Source of the DNA: an uncultured Methylopila sp.
GTDB lineage: Bacteria > Pseudomonadota > Alphaproteobacteria > Rhizobiales > Methylopilaceae
NCBI GenBank assembly: GCA_902168115.1
Contig: CABHPB010000063.1
Coordinates: 113,933 to 177,932 of the forward strand
DNA length: 64,000 nt
Direction of reading: 5' to 3'
Positions 1-9,072 of the stretch are shown one piece after another. The notes under the pieces are model-generated. The model had not been told where the DNA came from and made no database searches. It saw nothing but the letters and a program-made list of their open reading frames with translations. The translations under genes and the position numbers were made by a program. How positions within the stretch are numbered: position 1 is the stretch's first letter; each line of letters starts with the position of its first letter.

Positions 1-2
1 GC

Positions 3-845
3 GTTCCCGAAAGCTTCACGATCCCGCGGCTGAACGGCCGGCACGCGACGCTGTTCGTGATCGCCATGCTGCTGATCGCCACCGCCGCGATCGCCCAGGC
101 GCCGGCGCCCGCGGGCGACCAGCCCGCGGCGGCCGCGTCCGAGGCGCTGACGACGGCCCCGGCGACGCCGCTGTCGGTCATCATCAAATGGGCGCCCTTC
201 CTGCTGAAGGGCTTCATCTTCAACATCGTGATCTCGATCGCCTCGATGGCGCTCGGCACCTTCACCGGCCTGCTGCTCGGCCTCGGCCAGATCAGCCAGA
301 ACAAGGTGATCGCGAAGCTGTCCTGGTTCTTCACCCAGTTCTTCCGCAATTCGCCCTGGCTGGTGCTGCTGTTCTTCGCGATGTTCATGATCCCGTTCGA
401 GCTGAACGTGTTCGGGGTCCGCATCCCCCTGCCCGACTGGCTGAAGGCGATCGTGGGCTTTGCGCTGCCGGTGATGGCGAACGTCTCGGAGCTTCTGCGC
501 GGCGCCATCCGCTCGCTGCCGAGCGGCCAATGGGAGGCGGCGGAGTCGCTCGCCTTCACCCGCACCCAAACGATCTGGAAGATCATCCTGCCGCAGTGCG
601 TGAAGCGCATGCTGCCGCCCTGGATGAACCTCTATTCGCTGATCACCATGGCGACGGTGCTGGCCTCGATCGTCGGCGTCGGCGAGATGCTGACCCTGAC
701 CGCGCAGGTCCATGCCGCCGAGGGCGGACGGGCGGAACTGTTCGCGCCGCTCTACGGCTTCGCGGGCTTCTGCTTCTTCCTCTACTGCTACCCGATCTCG
801 AAGCTCACGCAGCGCCTCGAGCGCCGCTTCAACGTCAAGACCTGA
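3..845 (+). CDS. Polar amino-acid ABC transporter permease (HisM/GlnP type), 5' truncated
   Basis: Inner-membrane permease subunit of an amino-acid ABC importer. The frame is open to the left edge, so the true start lies outside the window; an internal GTG at 57 is probably not the start. After an N-terminal hydrophobic segment and a Pro/Ala-rich linker come typical BPD_transp_1 membrane spans. The EAA loop that docks on the ATPase is visible as SGQWEAAESLAFT, followed by LPQ. Only 12 bases separate it from the ATP-binding gene, so the two form one operon. The periplasmic binding protein and any second permease presumably lie upstream. The amino acid transported cannot be read from the sequence. 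Confidence 0.9.
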   Translation, partial: VPESFTIPRLNGRHATLFVIAMLLIATAAIAQAPAPAGDQPAAAASEALTTAPATPLSVIIKWAPFLLKGFIFNIVISIASMALGTFTGLLLGLGQISQNKVIAKLSWFFTQFFRNSPWLVLLFFAMFMIPFELNVFGVRIPLPDWLKAIVGFALPVMANVSELLRGAIRSLPSGQWEAAESLAFTRTQTIWKIILPQCVKRMLPPWMNLYSLITMATVLASIVGVGEMLTLTAQVHAAEGGRAELFAPLYGFAGFCFFLYCYPISKLTQRLERRFNVKT

Positions 846-857
846 GGAGGCGACGTC

Positions 858-1631
858 ATGGCTGCCGCTCCCGCCCCCGCCGCGCCCGCCTGGACGCCGG
901 ACGAGCCGATCATCCGCGTGACCGACGTCCACAAGTCCTTCGGCTCCTTCGAGGTGCTGAAGGGCATGTCGATGGACGTGAGGAAGGGCGAGGCGATTTG
1001 CATCATCGGCCCGTCCGGCTCGGGCAAGTCGACGTTGATCCGCTGCATGAACGCGCTGGTCGACATCACCAAGGGCTCGATCACGGTCGAGAACCAGGAA
1101 GTCAACGACCCGAACCTCGACAAGCTGAAGCTGCGCCGCAAGGTCGGCATGGTGTTTCAGCAGTACAACCTGTTCCCGCACAAGACCGCGCTGCAGAACG
1201 TCATGATGGCGCCGATCAACGTGCTGAAGCAGGACAAGAAGGAGGTCGAGGAGCGCGCCCGCAAGCTGATCGCCAAGGTGCGCCTGACCGGCAAGGAAAA
1301 CTCCTATCCGGGCGAGCTTTCCGGCGGCCAGCAGCAGCGCGTCGCGATCGCCCGCTCGCTCGCCATGCGCCCCGACATCATGCTGTTCGACGAGGTGACC
1401 GCCGCGCTCGATCCCGAGACGGTCAAGGAGGTGCTCGTCACCATCCGCGAGCTCGCCGAGGAGGGCATGACCTGCATCCTCGTCACCCACGAGATGAAGT
1501 TCGCCCGCGACGTCGCCGACCACATCTACTTCACCGACAAGGGCGTGATCGTCGAGCACGCGCCGCCGGAGGAGTTCTTCGACAACCCGAAGGACGAGCG
1601 GACCAAGACGTTCTTGGGGCAGATCCTCTAA
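858..1631 (+). CDS. Polar amino-acid ABC transporter ATP-binding protein (GlnQ/HisP family)
   Basis: Cytoplasmic ATPase (257 aa, normal length for the family) that powers the permease encoded just upstream. Walker A is GPSGSGKST at residues 51-59, the signature is LSGGQQQR, and Walker B is MLFDEVTAALDPE, followed by a switch histidine in LVTHEM. The DEV (rather than DEP) after Walker B is, from memory, seen in some amino-acid importers and is not a sign of decay. The ATG at 858 is preceded by GAGGAG at 845-850. It is the last gene of the importer operon; an 80-base gap follows. Confidence 0.93.
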   Translation: MAAAPAPAAPAWTPDEPIIRVTDVHKSFGSFEVLKGMSMDVRKGEAICIIGPSGSGKSTLIRCMNALVDITKGSITVENQEVNDPNLDKLKLRRKVGMVFQQYNLFPHKTALQNVMMAPINVLKQDKKEVEERARKLIAKVRLTGKENSYPGELSGGQQQRVAIARSLAMRPDIMLFDEVTAALDPETVKEVLVTIRELAEEGMTCILVTHEMKFARDVADHIYFTDKGVIVEHAPPEEFFDNPKDERTKTFLGQIL

Positions 1632-1710
1632 CCCCGACCGCATCGGCCGAACCGTCTGACGGCCGGCGCGCCGCCTTCAATTCGCCGCGCGGCGACGCAA
1701 ATCCTGCGGC

Positions 1711-2220
1711 ATGACCGAAACGCTAAAACGCGTCCTCTCCCTCCCGCTCGCCGCCGTCCTGCTCGCCTACGACGCGCTGAGCGCGCTGTTCGGGCCGCTG
1801 GTCCGGCCGGTCGTCGCGTGGCTCGGTTCGCTGGAGCCGATCGCCCGGCTCGGGCGCGCCATCGCGGCGCTGCCGCCCTATGGCGCGCTGGCGCTGCTCG
1901 CCGTTCCCTTCGCGATCATCGAGCCGGTCAAGTTCGTCGCGCTGTGGTGGCTCGCGCAGGGCCACGCGGTGACGGGACTGATCGCGCTGGCGCTCGCCCA
2001 TCTCGCGAGCCTCTTGATCTGCGAGCGGATCTTCCACGCGGCCAAGCCAAAGCTCATGACGATCGGCTGGTTCGCCCGCGGCTACCGCGCGCTCACGCGC
2101 ATCCGCGACCGGGCGCTGGCCTGGCTGCGCGGAACGGAGGTCTGGCGCGTCTGCGCGAAGGCCGCCGGCCGGGCAAAGGCGACAGTGAGGACCCGGCTCT
2201 TTCGTCTTCGTCCCGATTGA
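1711..2220 (+). CDS. Small hypothetical membrane protein
   Basis: A 169-aa protein of unknown function. An N-terminal hydrophobic stretch (about residues 8-40) is followed by two clear membrane segments (about 56-80 and 87-108) and a strongly basic, amphipathic C-terminal half (about 112-169), rich in Arg and Trp, that probably lies in the cytoplasm. There is no recognised domain. It follows the ABC ATPase by 79 bases on the same strand. It could be co-transcribed, but no functional link is evident. Codon use matches the neighbours, which supports real coding. Confidence 0.7.
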   Translation: MTETLKRVLSLPLAAVLLAYDALSALFGPLVRPVVAWLGSLEPIARLGRAIAALPPYGALALLAVPFAIIEPVKFVALWWLAQGHAVTGLIALALAHLASLLICERIFHAAKPKLMTIGWFARGYRALTRIRDRALAWLRGTEVWRVCAKAAGRAKATVRTRLFRLRPD

Positions 2221-2275
2221 CGGCGCGGCCGCGAACCGCGCCGCCGCGGGCGAGATTTGCAGCGAAGGCGTTGCT

Positions 2276-2848
2276 TCAATTCGCTCCGATGAACCGGACC
2301 ATGTAATCCATCGGAAGTTCCGTCGCCCCACGATCCGGAACATTCAGGCCATTCGGTTTAAGCACCGCGGCGACCTTGATCATGAAGCTCATGCAATCCT
2401 TGTCTCCAAGCTTGTAGGCCTGGAAGATGATTGCACCATCACGTGAAAGACCTAGCGACGCCAACGGATCCTTCGTCAAAGCGATCGCTTTATCATATTC
2501 TGATTTATTCACCTTCGCGTTCAAGCAATTCTGCTTGATCGACGTGTATAGCTCCTCCTTCAAATACCCCGTTATTGGATCGCCGAAATACGACCAGGCT
2601 GCTGAAGCGCCATCGGACGAAGAGATCGTATGACCGATGGCGAAAAAGTCGCGCTTGCCGTCAGGTTGCTTGTGGCTGAAGGAGACGAATGCGTGTCCGG
2701 GCTTTTCATGTTCAGGAGAAGGCCGCGCGCAGAAGGCGACTTCGAACTCGCCGGCAGGATCGCTCATGTTGCTTAGGTCGATCGTTTTGGCCTCGCTCGA
2801 TCCAACCGCGAGAAAACCTGCCAACGTCAGAGAAATCAGTCGTTTCAC
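2276..2848 (-). CDS. Secreted hypothetical protein, AT-richer than surroundings
   Basis: A 190-aa exported protein of unknown function. I chose the GTG at 2848 because GGGAG lies just upstream and because this start gives a compact signal peptide (KRLISLTLAGFLAVGSSEA). The frame itself could begin seven codons earlier. The mature part has three cysteines (in FCARPS, KQNCLN and DKDCMS), and the segment GHAFVSFS followed by GHT resembles small secreted domains of unknown function. Hand count of 2461-2520 gives 26 G+C in 60, well below the neighbouring genes, hinting at acquisition. It is convergent with the gene ending at 2220. Confidence 0.7.
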   Translation of the reverse strand: MKRLISLTLAGFLAVGSSEAKTIDLSNMSDPAGEFEVAFCARPSPEHEKPGHAFVSFSHKQPDGKRDFFAIGHTISSSDGASAAWSYFGDPITGYLKEELYTSIKQNCLNAKVNKSEYDKAIALTKDPLASLGLSRDGAIIFQAYKLGDKDCMSFMIKVAAVLKPNGLNVPDRGATELPMDYMVRFIGAN

Positions 2849-2951
2849 CTTGCTCTCCCGGCTCCCCACAACCCAAGGGAGTTGAGCTTACAGAACACTC
2901 CCATTGCAAGCATTTTAGAGACCGATCGGAAGTGATCTCGCCGACAGCTCG

Positions 2952-5900
2952 TCAAATTGGCTGCGGTTCGATCTCGATGACGTCCGCGGCGTCGCCGAGC
3001 GTGCGGCGCGCCGTCTCGACCACCGCGCGGTGGTGGGTGAACAGGATCGGCTGCACGCTGCCGCCGACCTCCGCCAGCGCCTTAAGTCCGTGCGCGGTGC
3101 GGGCGTCGTCGAAGCTCGCGAACAGGTCGTCGCCGATGAAGGGCGCGGGCTCGGCGCGGGACGCGTAGTCCTCGAGCGCGGCGAGGCGCAGCGCCAGATA
3201 GAACTGGTCGCGCGTGCCCTCGCTCATGCCCCGCACCGGCACGGTCTCGCCCGAGGCGCGGCGGCCGAACAGCACCAGCGTGTCCTCCTCGTAGTCCTCC
3301 GCAAAGCCGTCGAAGCCGCCGCCGGTCAGCGTCGCGAACAGCCGGCCCGCCCGCTCCAGCGTCGGGCTCCTGTCCTGCGCCCGCGCGCGGTCGATCGCGG
3401 CGCCGAGCAGCAGGCTCGCGAGCTTCATGACCGACCATTCGCGCGCCATCTCGTAGAGCGCGGCGCCTGCGGCGCGGCCCTGCGCGGCGGCCTGTTCGGC
3501 CCCTGCCCCGCCCAGCGCCTCGCGCGCGGCGCGGGCGGCGTGAAGCTCCGCCCAGGCCTGCTGCGCCTCACGGTCGGCGCGCTCCTCGTCCTGCCTCAGC
3601 CGCTCGATCGCCGCGGTCGCGGCGTCCGGGTCGAAACCATCGAGTTCGGCGATCAGCGTCGCCTCGTCGGACGATCCGCCCAGCGTGAGAAGCTGCTCGC
3701 GCCGGTCGGCCACGGCGCGCGCGAGCCGCGCGCGCTCCTCGATGCGCGGCAGCAGCGCGCGCAGACCCTCGGCGGCGCCGAGGCCAGACGCCGCGCCCTC
3801 GAGCGCCCTGCCCGCCTCCGCCGCCATGCGCTCCGCGCGTTCGAGCGCGACCGCCGCCACGTCGCGTCGCTCCAGCGCGTCGTCACGACGCGTCTTCGAG
3901 GCGCTTGCGACCGCGAGGCGCTTGCCAAGCCTTTCCGCCGCCGCCTGCGGCGGCAGGTCGGCGAGCTCCGGCGCGAAACCGCCGACAAGCGTCGAGACCT
4001 CGCCGAGGAACGCGCTCTCGTCGCGCTCCATGCCCTTCACGCGTCGCACCAGGCCGTCGCGCTGGCCGACCAGGCCGGGCGCCTCGCGCCATGCGGCGAG
4101 CGCGGCCTCGACCGCGTCGAAGGACGCGTCCGGCCCGAGACCGAGCGGCGGAAGCGCGGCGGCCCAGCGCGCCCGCCATCCTGCTTCGCGCGTCGCGAGG
4201 TTCTGCGCCTCGCGCTCGGCCTCGCTGCGCCTCCGGGTCGCCTCCGCGATCTGGGTCGCGAGCGCGCTTTCGGCGCCGAAGCGGTCGGAGAGCGCCGACA
4301 GCCGCGCGTCGATGCGGCCGCCGAGCGCGAGCGCGTCGAGCCGGTCGACGTCGGCAAGGCCGGCCGAGGCGGCCAGCGCCAGAAGCTCAGGGCGAAGCGC
4401 GGCGTCGACCGCGTCGAGCGCGGCGACCTGCGCGGCGCGGCGGCCGAGCGCCTCGCGGCGCTCGATCAGGGCCGAAAAGGCCTTGCGCCAGCTCTCCATC
4501 TCCTCCGGCCGGCCGGGATCGACGCCGAAATCGCGCCACGGCCCGCGCCATGCCTCCTCGAGCTCGAGCGTCCTGGCGTGGAGCGTGGCCCGCGCCTCAT
4601 CAGCCCGTCGGCGTTCCTCGCCGAGTTCGAGCCGCCGACGTTCCAGCCCTGCCTTCTGCGCCGCCCGACGGGCGTCGTCGGCGAGACGGTCGGCCAGCCG
4701 ATCGGCTTCCGCCACGGCGCGCTCGTAAGCCTGGACGTCGCCCGCCGGCGGCCCGCCCGCCAGCGCGGCGCGGATCGGCCGCCATTCGGCCTCGCGCGCC
4801 TCCCGGGCGGCCCGGATCGTCCCGGGCGACGCGATCGGCCCGTCCGACGCCAGCGCGCCGAGCTCGGCCTCGACCTTGCGCGCCTCGTCCTCGCGCGCCC
4901 GGCCGAGATCGTCCGCGAGGGCGCGCTCGGCGCCCAAGCGCTCGAGGTCGCGCCGCATGCGCGCGATCCACTCGACCGCCGGCAGCGGCCGCGACGCCAG
5001 CCGGTCGAGGTCGGGCACGGGCGGCGAAAGCCTGCCGGCGGCCTCGGCGAGCGCGTCGGCCTCGCGCGCATGCTCCCGGGCGAGCTCCTCGCGCCGGTCG
5101 AGCGACCTGAGGCGCGCGCCGAGCGCTGAGAACGCCTCGCGCAGCGGCCGCGGATCGATCGCCGCCTCCCCGCCCCTGCGCGCGTCCAGCCGATCGAGCT
5201 CGACGCGCTCCTTCTCGGCCGCAGCTTCCGCCGCCCGGCGCTCGCGCGCGATCTCCCGCCCTTCCCGGACAAGTCCCGCGAGATGGTCGCGCGCCGCGTC
5301 GCTCGGCATCGCGGTCTCGACCGACACGCCGGGCGAAAGGCCGAGCCGGCGGGCGAGCCGCGCGAGCGCCTCGTCGATCTCCTCGGCCTCCCGGCGTACG
5401 CGCGGCAGGTCTTCGAGCGTCTTGGCGAAGGCGCCGGACGCCTTGACCAGCGCCTCGATCTCGCGGGCGGCGTCCAGAGCCGGCGCGTCGATCTCGGCCG
5501 CCGCAAGCCCTTCTTCGCCCGCCTTCAGCGCCTCCATGGCGCGAGCGAGCGCCTTGTCCGCCTCCTCCGCCTCGGACAGCCGGTCGACGATGGCCCGCAG
5601 GGCGTCCGGAGCGACGTCCGGCGCCTCGCCGAACTCCTCGAGCGCGCGCCGCGCGGCGCCGAGCGCGACGGCAGCCCTGTGCGCCGGAAGCAGCCGGTCA
5701 AGCCGCGCGCGGTCGGTCCGCACCCGGTCGCGTTCCTCCTGCAGGCCCTGGTGGCGCCGTTCGAGATCGGCGATCTCGTCGTTGGCGCGCTTCCACTGCG
5801 TCGCGCCGAGCGCGCTGTCCCGCTGGGCCGCCTGCGCCACGTCGTAGCGTTTCGACAGATCGTTGAACGGCTTGGTCCGCGCCTGCGGCGTGAACAGGGC

Positions 5901-6407
5901 GTCCGCCTGATCGTCGAGCGCGCGGCGCAGCGTCTCGACCCCGCGCAGGCCCGAGGCCGCGGCGAACAGGCTGGCGGCGCCGTCGCCGTCCGCGGCCAGA
6001 AGATCGTCCGCGCCCTTGCGCAGGCTGTCCGAGGCGAGGCCGAAGGCGCGCTCAAAGGTCTCCCGGTTGAGCTGGCCGAGGAACGGCGTCAGCAGGTCGT
6101 CGCGCAGCGGCTGGTCGTTGGCGTCGATCAGCGTCGCCTTGTTGCCCTTGCGGCGACGGAAGGCGAGCGTCTGGCCGTCCGAAGCCGAGACCGTCGCGCC
6201 GAGCCGGAGGTCGCCGGTCGCGTGGCGGAAGGCGAAGTCGGTGCGCGCGCCGAATCCGAACAGCAGGTCGCCGACGGCCGACAGCGCCGAGCTCTTGCCC
6301 GCCTCGTTCGGCCCGTAGACGAGATGGAGCCGGGCGTCCGGACGGAACGCGAGCGAGCGGCCCTCAAAGGCGCCGTATTTCTCCAGATCGAGCGACAGCA
6401 GCCGCAT
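2952..6407 (-). CDS. YhaN-like SMC/Rad50-type AAA ATPase
   Basis: A 1151-aa ATPase of the SbcC/Rad50-like YhaN family. The start (ATG 6405-6407) overlaps the stop of the upstream nuclease gene as TGATG, so translation is coupled. Walker A is GPNEAGKS at residues 32-39. A very long Ala/Arg/Glu-rich coiled-coil region follows, and near the C-terminus come the signature SEGTRDQ, a Walker B-like PFIGDDLFASFDD and a THH switch motif. Known relatives pair with an SbcD-like phosphodiesterase in DNA end processing, which fits the neighbour. The same frame stays open upstream to 7022 inside the partner gene, but that part is a shadow. Confidence 0.88.
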   Translation of the reverse strand: MRLLSLDLEKYGAFEGRSLAFRPDARLHLVYGPNEAGKSSALSAVGDLLFGFGARTDFAFRHATGDLRLGATVSASDGQTLAFRRRKGNKATLIDANDQPLRDDLLTPFLGQLNRETFERAFGLASDSLRKGADDLLAADGDGAASLFAAASGLRGVETLRRALDDQADALFTPQARTKPFNDLSKRYDVAQAAQRDSALGATQWKRANDEIADLERRHQGLQEERDRVRTDRARLDRLLPAHRAAVALGAARRALEEFGEAPDVAPDALRAIVDRLSEAEEADKALARAMEALKAGEEGLAAAEIDAPALDAAREIEALVKASGAFAKTLEDLPRVRREAEEIDEALARLARRLGLSPGVSVETAMPSDAARDHLAGLVREGREIARERRAAEAAAEKERVELDRLDARRGGEAAIDPRPLREAFSALGARLRSLDRREELAREHAREADALAEAAGRLSPPVPDLDRLASRPLPAVEWIARMRRDLERLGAERALADDLGRAREDEARKVEAELGALASDGPIASPGTIRAAREAREAEWRPIRAALAGGPPAGDVQAYERAVAEADRLADRLADDARRAAQKAGLERRRLELGEERRRADEARATLHARTLELEEAWRGPWRDFGVDPGRPEEMESWRKAFSALIERREALGRRAAQVAALDAVDAALRPELLALAASAGLADVDRLDALALGGRIDARLSALSDRFGAESALATQIAEATRRRSEAEREAQNLATREAGWRARWAAALPPLGLGPDASFDAVEAALAAWREAPGLVGQRDGLVRRVKGMERDESAFLGEVSTLVGGFAPELADLPPQAAAERLGKRLAVASASKTRRDDALERRDVAAVALERAERMAAEAGRALEGAASGLGAAEGLRALLPRIEERARLARAVADRREQLLTLGGSSDEATLIAELDGFDPDAATAAIERLRQDEERADREAQQAWAELHAARAAREALGGAGAEQAAAQGRAAGAALYEMAREWSVMKLASLLLGAAIDRARAQDRSPTLERAGRLFATLTGGGFDGFAEDYEEDTLVLFGRRASGETVPVRGMSEGTRDQFYLALRLAALEDYASRAEPAPFIGDDLFASFDDARTAHGLKALAEVGGSVQPILFTHHRAVVETARRTLGDAADVIEIEPQPI

Positions 6408-7642
6408 CAGACGGCCCGACCGAGCGCCAGCGCGCGCGCCTCCGCCAGCAGCGCCGCGACGTCGTCGCCGAGCGCCGGCTCGTCGCCGGACGCCTGCGCG
6501 GGCAGCTTCGCGGCGACCGTCGCGACCAGTTCGCGCGCGGCGGCGAGCACCTCGGGATCGTCGTCCAGCCCGTCGATCAGCGCGGCGAGATCGAGCGACT
6601 TCAGCTCCGGCGCGACGCCGTCCTGCGACGCCGGCGCACTGGTGCGGAGCTTGAGCTTTTCGAGCCAAAGCTCGGCGTCGACGCGCTGAACGGCGGCCTG
6701 CGCCTCGTCGGCGAGACGGCGCGGATCGGCGGCGAAGCCGCGCGCCAGCCGGGTCGGGCCGGTAAGGGTCAGCCGCAGCGCGGTCATGCGGCCGTCGGCC
6801 TCGCCGGCGACCGGCGCGACGGCGCGCTCGATCGCGAGCAGCGCGGCGCTCTCCTCCTCGACGCCCGAAAGATCGACGGCGACATGCGCCCAGCGCGCGC
6901 GGTCGACGATCAGGCGCTCGGCCGAGAGCACGCGGCCGTCCTCGACCTCCACCAGCACGGCGCCGCGCGGCCCGCATTCGCGCACGCTGCGGCCCTGCAG
7001 GTTGCCCGGGAACACGATCCAAGGGTCGCGCGCGAGAATCTCGTGCTCATGGACATGGCCAAGCGCCCAGTAGTCGTAGCCTTTGAGGCGCAGCTCCTCC
7101 AACGAGCACGGCGCGTAGCGCTCATGCGCGGCGTAGCCGCCGCAGGAGGTGTGCAGCGCGCCGATGTTGAACCAGCCGGAAAGCGGCGGCGGATAGGCGG
7201 CCGCCAGATTGTCGGGCGCGGCGCGCTCGGCGAAGCTCTGGCCGTGCAGGGCCACACTGAGCGCGTCGAGCTTCAGCGTGCCCGGCTTCTTCGACGGGAA
7301 CTCCAGCACGTTCGCAGGGAGGCCAATCGACTTCGTCACGACGCTAACGGCGTCGTGGTTGCCCTTCAACAGAACGACCGAAATCCCCGCCCGCTCCAGC
7401 CGCGCGACTTCGCGCGCGAAGAACAGGCCGATCGAGGCGTCGCGCCATTCGCCGTCATAGACGTCGCCGGCGATCACCATGAAGGCGGCGTCGAGCTCGA
7501 TGGTCCGCCGCACGAGCTCGGAGAACGCCTCGCGGCTCGCGGTCGCGAAACGCTCCGCCACCGCGGCGTCGGCGCGCGCGAGGCCCGCGAAGGGGCTGCC
7601 GAGATGAAGGTCCGCCGCATGGACGAAACGGAAGGCGGTCAC
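6407..7642 (-). CDS. SbcD/YhaO-like metallophosphoesterase (putative DNA exonuclease)
   Basis: A 411-aa calcineurin-type phosphodiesterase, the likely nuclease partner of the following YhaN-like ATPase. Metal-binding blocks in order: HAADLHLG at the N-terminus, AGDVYDG, LKGNHD, ALHTSCGG and WALGHVHEH. I chose the GTG at 7642 because the first conserved block begins seven codons later; the frame extends upstream to 7783 with no homology-like content and runs into the divergent PaaI gene. Its stop overlaps the ATPase start. Family knowledge suggests double-strand end processing; the physiological role of YhaO/YhaN pairs is less clear than that of SbcCD. Confidence 0.88.
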   Translation of the reverse strand: MTAFRFVHAADLHLGSPFAGLARADAAVAERFATASREAFSELVRRTIELDAAFMVIAGDVYDGEWRDASIGLFFAREVARLERAGISVVLLKGNHDAVSVVTKSIGLPANVLEFPSKKPGTLKLDALSVALHGQSFAERAAPDNLAAAYPPPLSGWFNIGALHTSCGGYAAHERYAPCSLEELRLKGYDYWALGHVHEHEILARDPWIVFPGNLQGRSVRECGPRGAVLVEVEDGRVLSAERLIVDRARWAHVAVDLSGVEEESAALLAIERAVAPVAGEADGRMTALRLTLTGPTRLARGFAADPRRLADEAQAAVQRVDAELWLEKLKLRTSAPASQDGVAPELKSLDLAALIDGLDDDPEVLAAARELVATVAAKLPAQASGDEPALGDDVAALLAEARALALGRAV

Positions 7643-7727
7643 TGGCCCTCTCCAAAGACGGCCGCGACAATCGCAAGCCGGCCCGCGATTCGCGAATCCC
7701 GGGCCGCCCACCGATCGAGGAGCGCCG

Positions 7728-8144
7728 ATGACCGACCTGCCGACAGACGCGCCGCCCGAGGGCTGGGAAAGGTTCGACGGCAAGGGCTTCGTCGACCTCG
7801 TCGGCCCGCTCTACTGCCGGCGCGGGGCGGACGGGCTGCGGGCCTTCGGGTTCGTCGCGACCGAGAAGCACGCCAACCTGATCGGCCTCGTGCATGGCGG
7901 GATGCTGATGACGCTCGCCGACCGCGCGCTCGGCGTCGGGGCCTGGGATTCGGCCGGCAGCCCATGCGTGACCATCCAGATGGACATGCAGTTCCTGTCG
8001 GCCGTGAAGATGGGCGAGTTCGCCGAGATCGCTCCCGAACTCGTCAGGCGCACCCGCTCGCTCGTCTTCCTGCGCGGCACGCTGAAAGTGGGCGATCGCG
8101 CGACCGCGATGGCGAGCGGGGTGTGGAAGATACTCGACGATTAA
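7728..8144 (+). CDS. PaaI-family hotdog thioesterase
   Basis: A 138-aa hotdog-fold acyl-CoA thioesterase. The hallmark is the segment GLVHGGMLMTLADRALG (about residues 48-64), which forms the active-site helix in the PaaI/YbgC-like superfamily. ATG 7728 is preceded by GAGG at 7717-7720. It is transcribed divergently from the yhaON-like pair across 85 bases, so the two may share a promoter region. The substrate is unknown. Confidence 0.85.
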   Translation: MTDLPTDAPPEGWERFDGKGFVDLVGPLYCRRGADGLRAFGFVATEKHANLIGLVHGGMLMTLADRALGVGAWDSAGSPCVTIQMDMQFLSAVKMGEFAEIAPELVRRTRSLVFLRGTLKVGDRATAMASGVWKILDD

Positions 8145-8240
8145 GCTGGCTGTGACTATCTCGATGGCAAGAGTAAGGTTCTATTGTCCGGCGGTCGCCT
8201 CTCGCGTAACGCTCGGTATTCAGGCGCATGCGTTGAAGAG

Positions 8241-8693
8241 ATGCTGACCAAGAAAGCCAAATACGGCCTCAAGGCCATGGTCGACCTCGCCGGGCTCGAC
8301 GCCGGCAGGTCCGCCTTTGTGGCCGACGTCGCCGAACGCAACGCGATTCCGAAGAAGTTCCTCGACGCCATTCTCGGAGAACTGCGCAACGCCGGCCTGC
8401 TGTCGAGCAAGAAGGGCAAGGCCGGCGGCTACATGCTCGCGCGGCCGGCCGAGCAGATCACCATTGGCATGATCGTGCGCACGCTCGACGGCCCGCTCGC
8501 TCCGATCGCCTGCGCCAGCCGCTCGGCCTATGTGCCGTGCGACGACTGCCGGGACGTCAAGGCCTGCCAGATCCGCCTGATGATGACCGACGTGCGCGAC
8601 GCGATCTCGAAGATCCTCGACCAGCAGAGCCTCGCGGAGCTGCGGGACATCGGCGAGCACGACGCCATGGGCGCCTTCGTCTACCAGATCTGA
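8241..8693 (+). CDS. Rrf2-family transcriptional regulator with probable Fe-S cluster
   Basis: A 150-aa winged-helix regulator of the Rrf2/IscR type. The N-terminus MLTKKAKYGLKAM is the classic Rrf2 opening, so I place the start at ATG 8241 although the frame is open from 8184. The recognition helix region contains KKFLDAIL and the wing GKAGGYML. Cysteines at 91, 100, 103 and 109 form the cluster typical of iron-sulfur or redox-sensing members. It ends with a short hydrophobic tail. No target operon can be deduced: the neighbours are a thioesterase upstream and a small unknown gene downstream. Confidence 0.9.
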   Translation: MLTKKAKYGLKAMVDLAGLDAGRSAFVADVAERNAIPKKFLDAILGELRNAGLLSSKKGKAGGYMLARPAEQITIGMIVRTLDGPLAPIACASRSAYVPCDDCRDVKACQIRLMMTDVRDAISKILDQQSLAELRDIGEHDAMGAFVYQI

Positions 8694-8817
8694 CTGCAGC
8701 GCCCGCCGCGTGCGCCGGAAACCACGCCGGCGCAATGTATGCCGCAGTGCAGCAAAAAATAGCGCGCAATCCTCCTTCCGGGTCTATGGTGGTCTCCGCG
8801 CATAAAGGAGACCGCCT

Positions 8818-9063
8818 GTGTTCGGAACCTGGACGAACCTCGTGATGCTCGGAATCGAAGCGCAGCAGGTGATCTGGCTGCGCATGATGAAACTTGCCGG
8901 GGGTGGGCCGACGGCCGGTTTCGAGGCGCACAGGATGGTGACGGAGAAGGTGGTCGCCGCGGCGGTCGCCAGCGGCCAGATCATGACCGGCGCGTCGGCC
9001 GACGTCGTTCTGCGGGGCTACAGGCGCAAGGTCCGCTCGAACGCCCGTCGCCTCACCCGCTGA
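8818..9063 (+). CDS. Small conserved-looking hypothetical protein
   Basis: An 81-aa protein starting at GTG 8818 with a strong AAGGAG at 8804-8809. The N-terminal half (FGTWTNLVMLGIEAQQVIW) is amphipathic and phasin-like in flavour; the C-terminus is very basic (RGYRRKVRSNARRLTR). The strong ribosome binding site and the absence of any competing reading frame support it. It ends 9 bases from the convergent P450 gene. Function unknown. Confidence 0.65.
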   Translation: MFGTWTNLVMLGIEAQQVIWLRMMKLAGGGPTAGFEAHRMVTEKVVAAAVASGQIMTGASADVVLRGYRRKVRSNARRLTR

Positions 9064-9072
9064 GTTTCGCAG

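Noticed and set aside
3030..5129. A 699-codon plus-strand frame opposite the YhaN-like gene
   Set aside because: It is an antisense shadow of the coiled-coil coding sequence; no protein-like motifs are seen.
7643..7783. N-terminal extension of the YhaO-like protein from TTG 7783
   Set aside because: The extra 47 residues lack family similarity and overlap the divergent PaaI start; GTG 7642 fits the conserved beginning.
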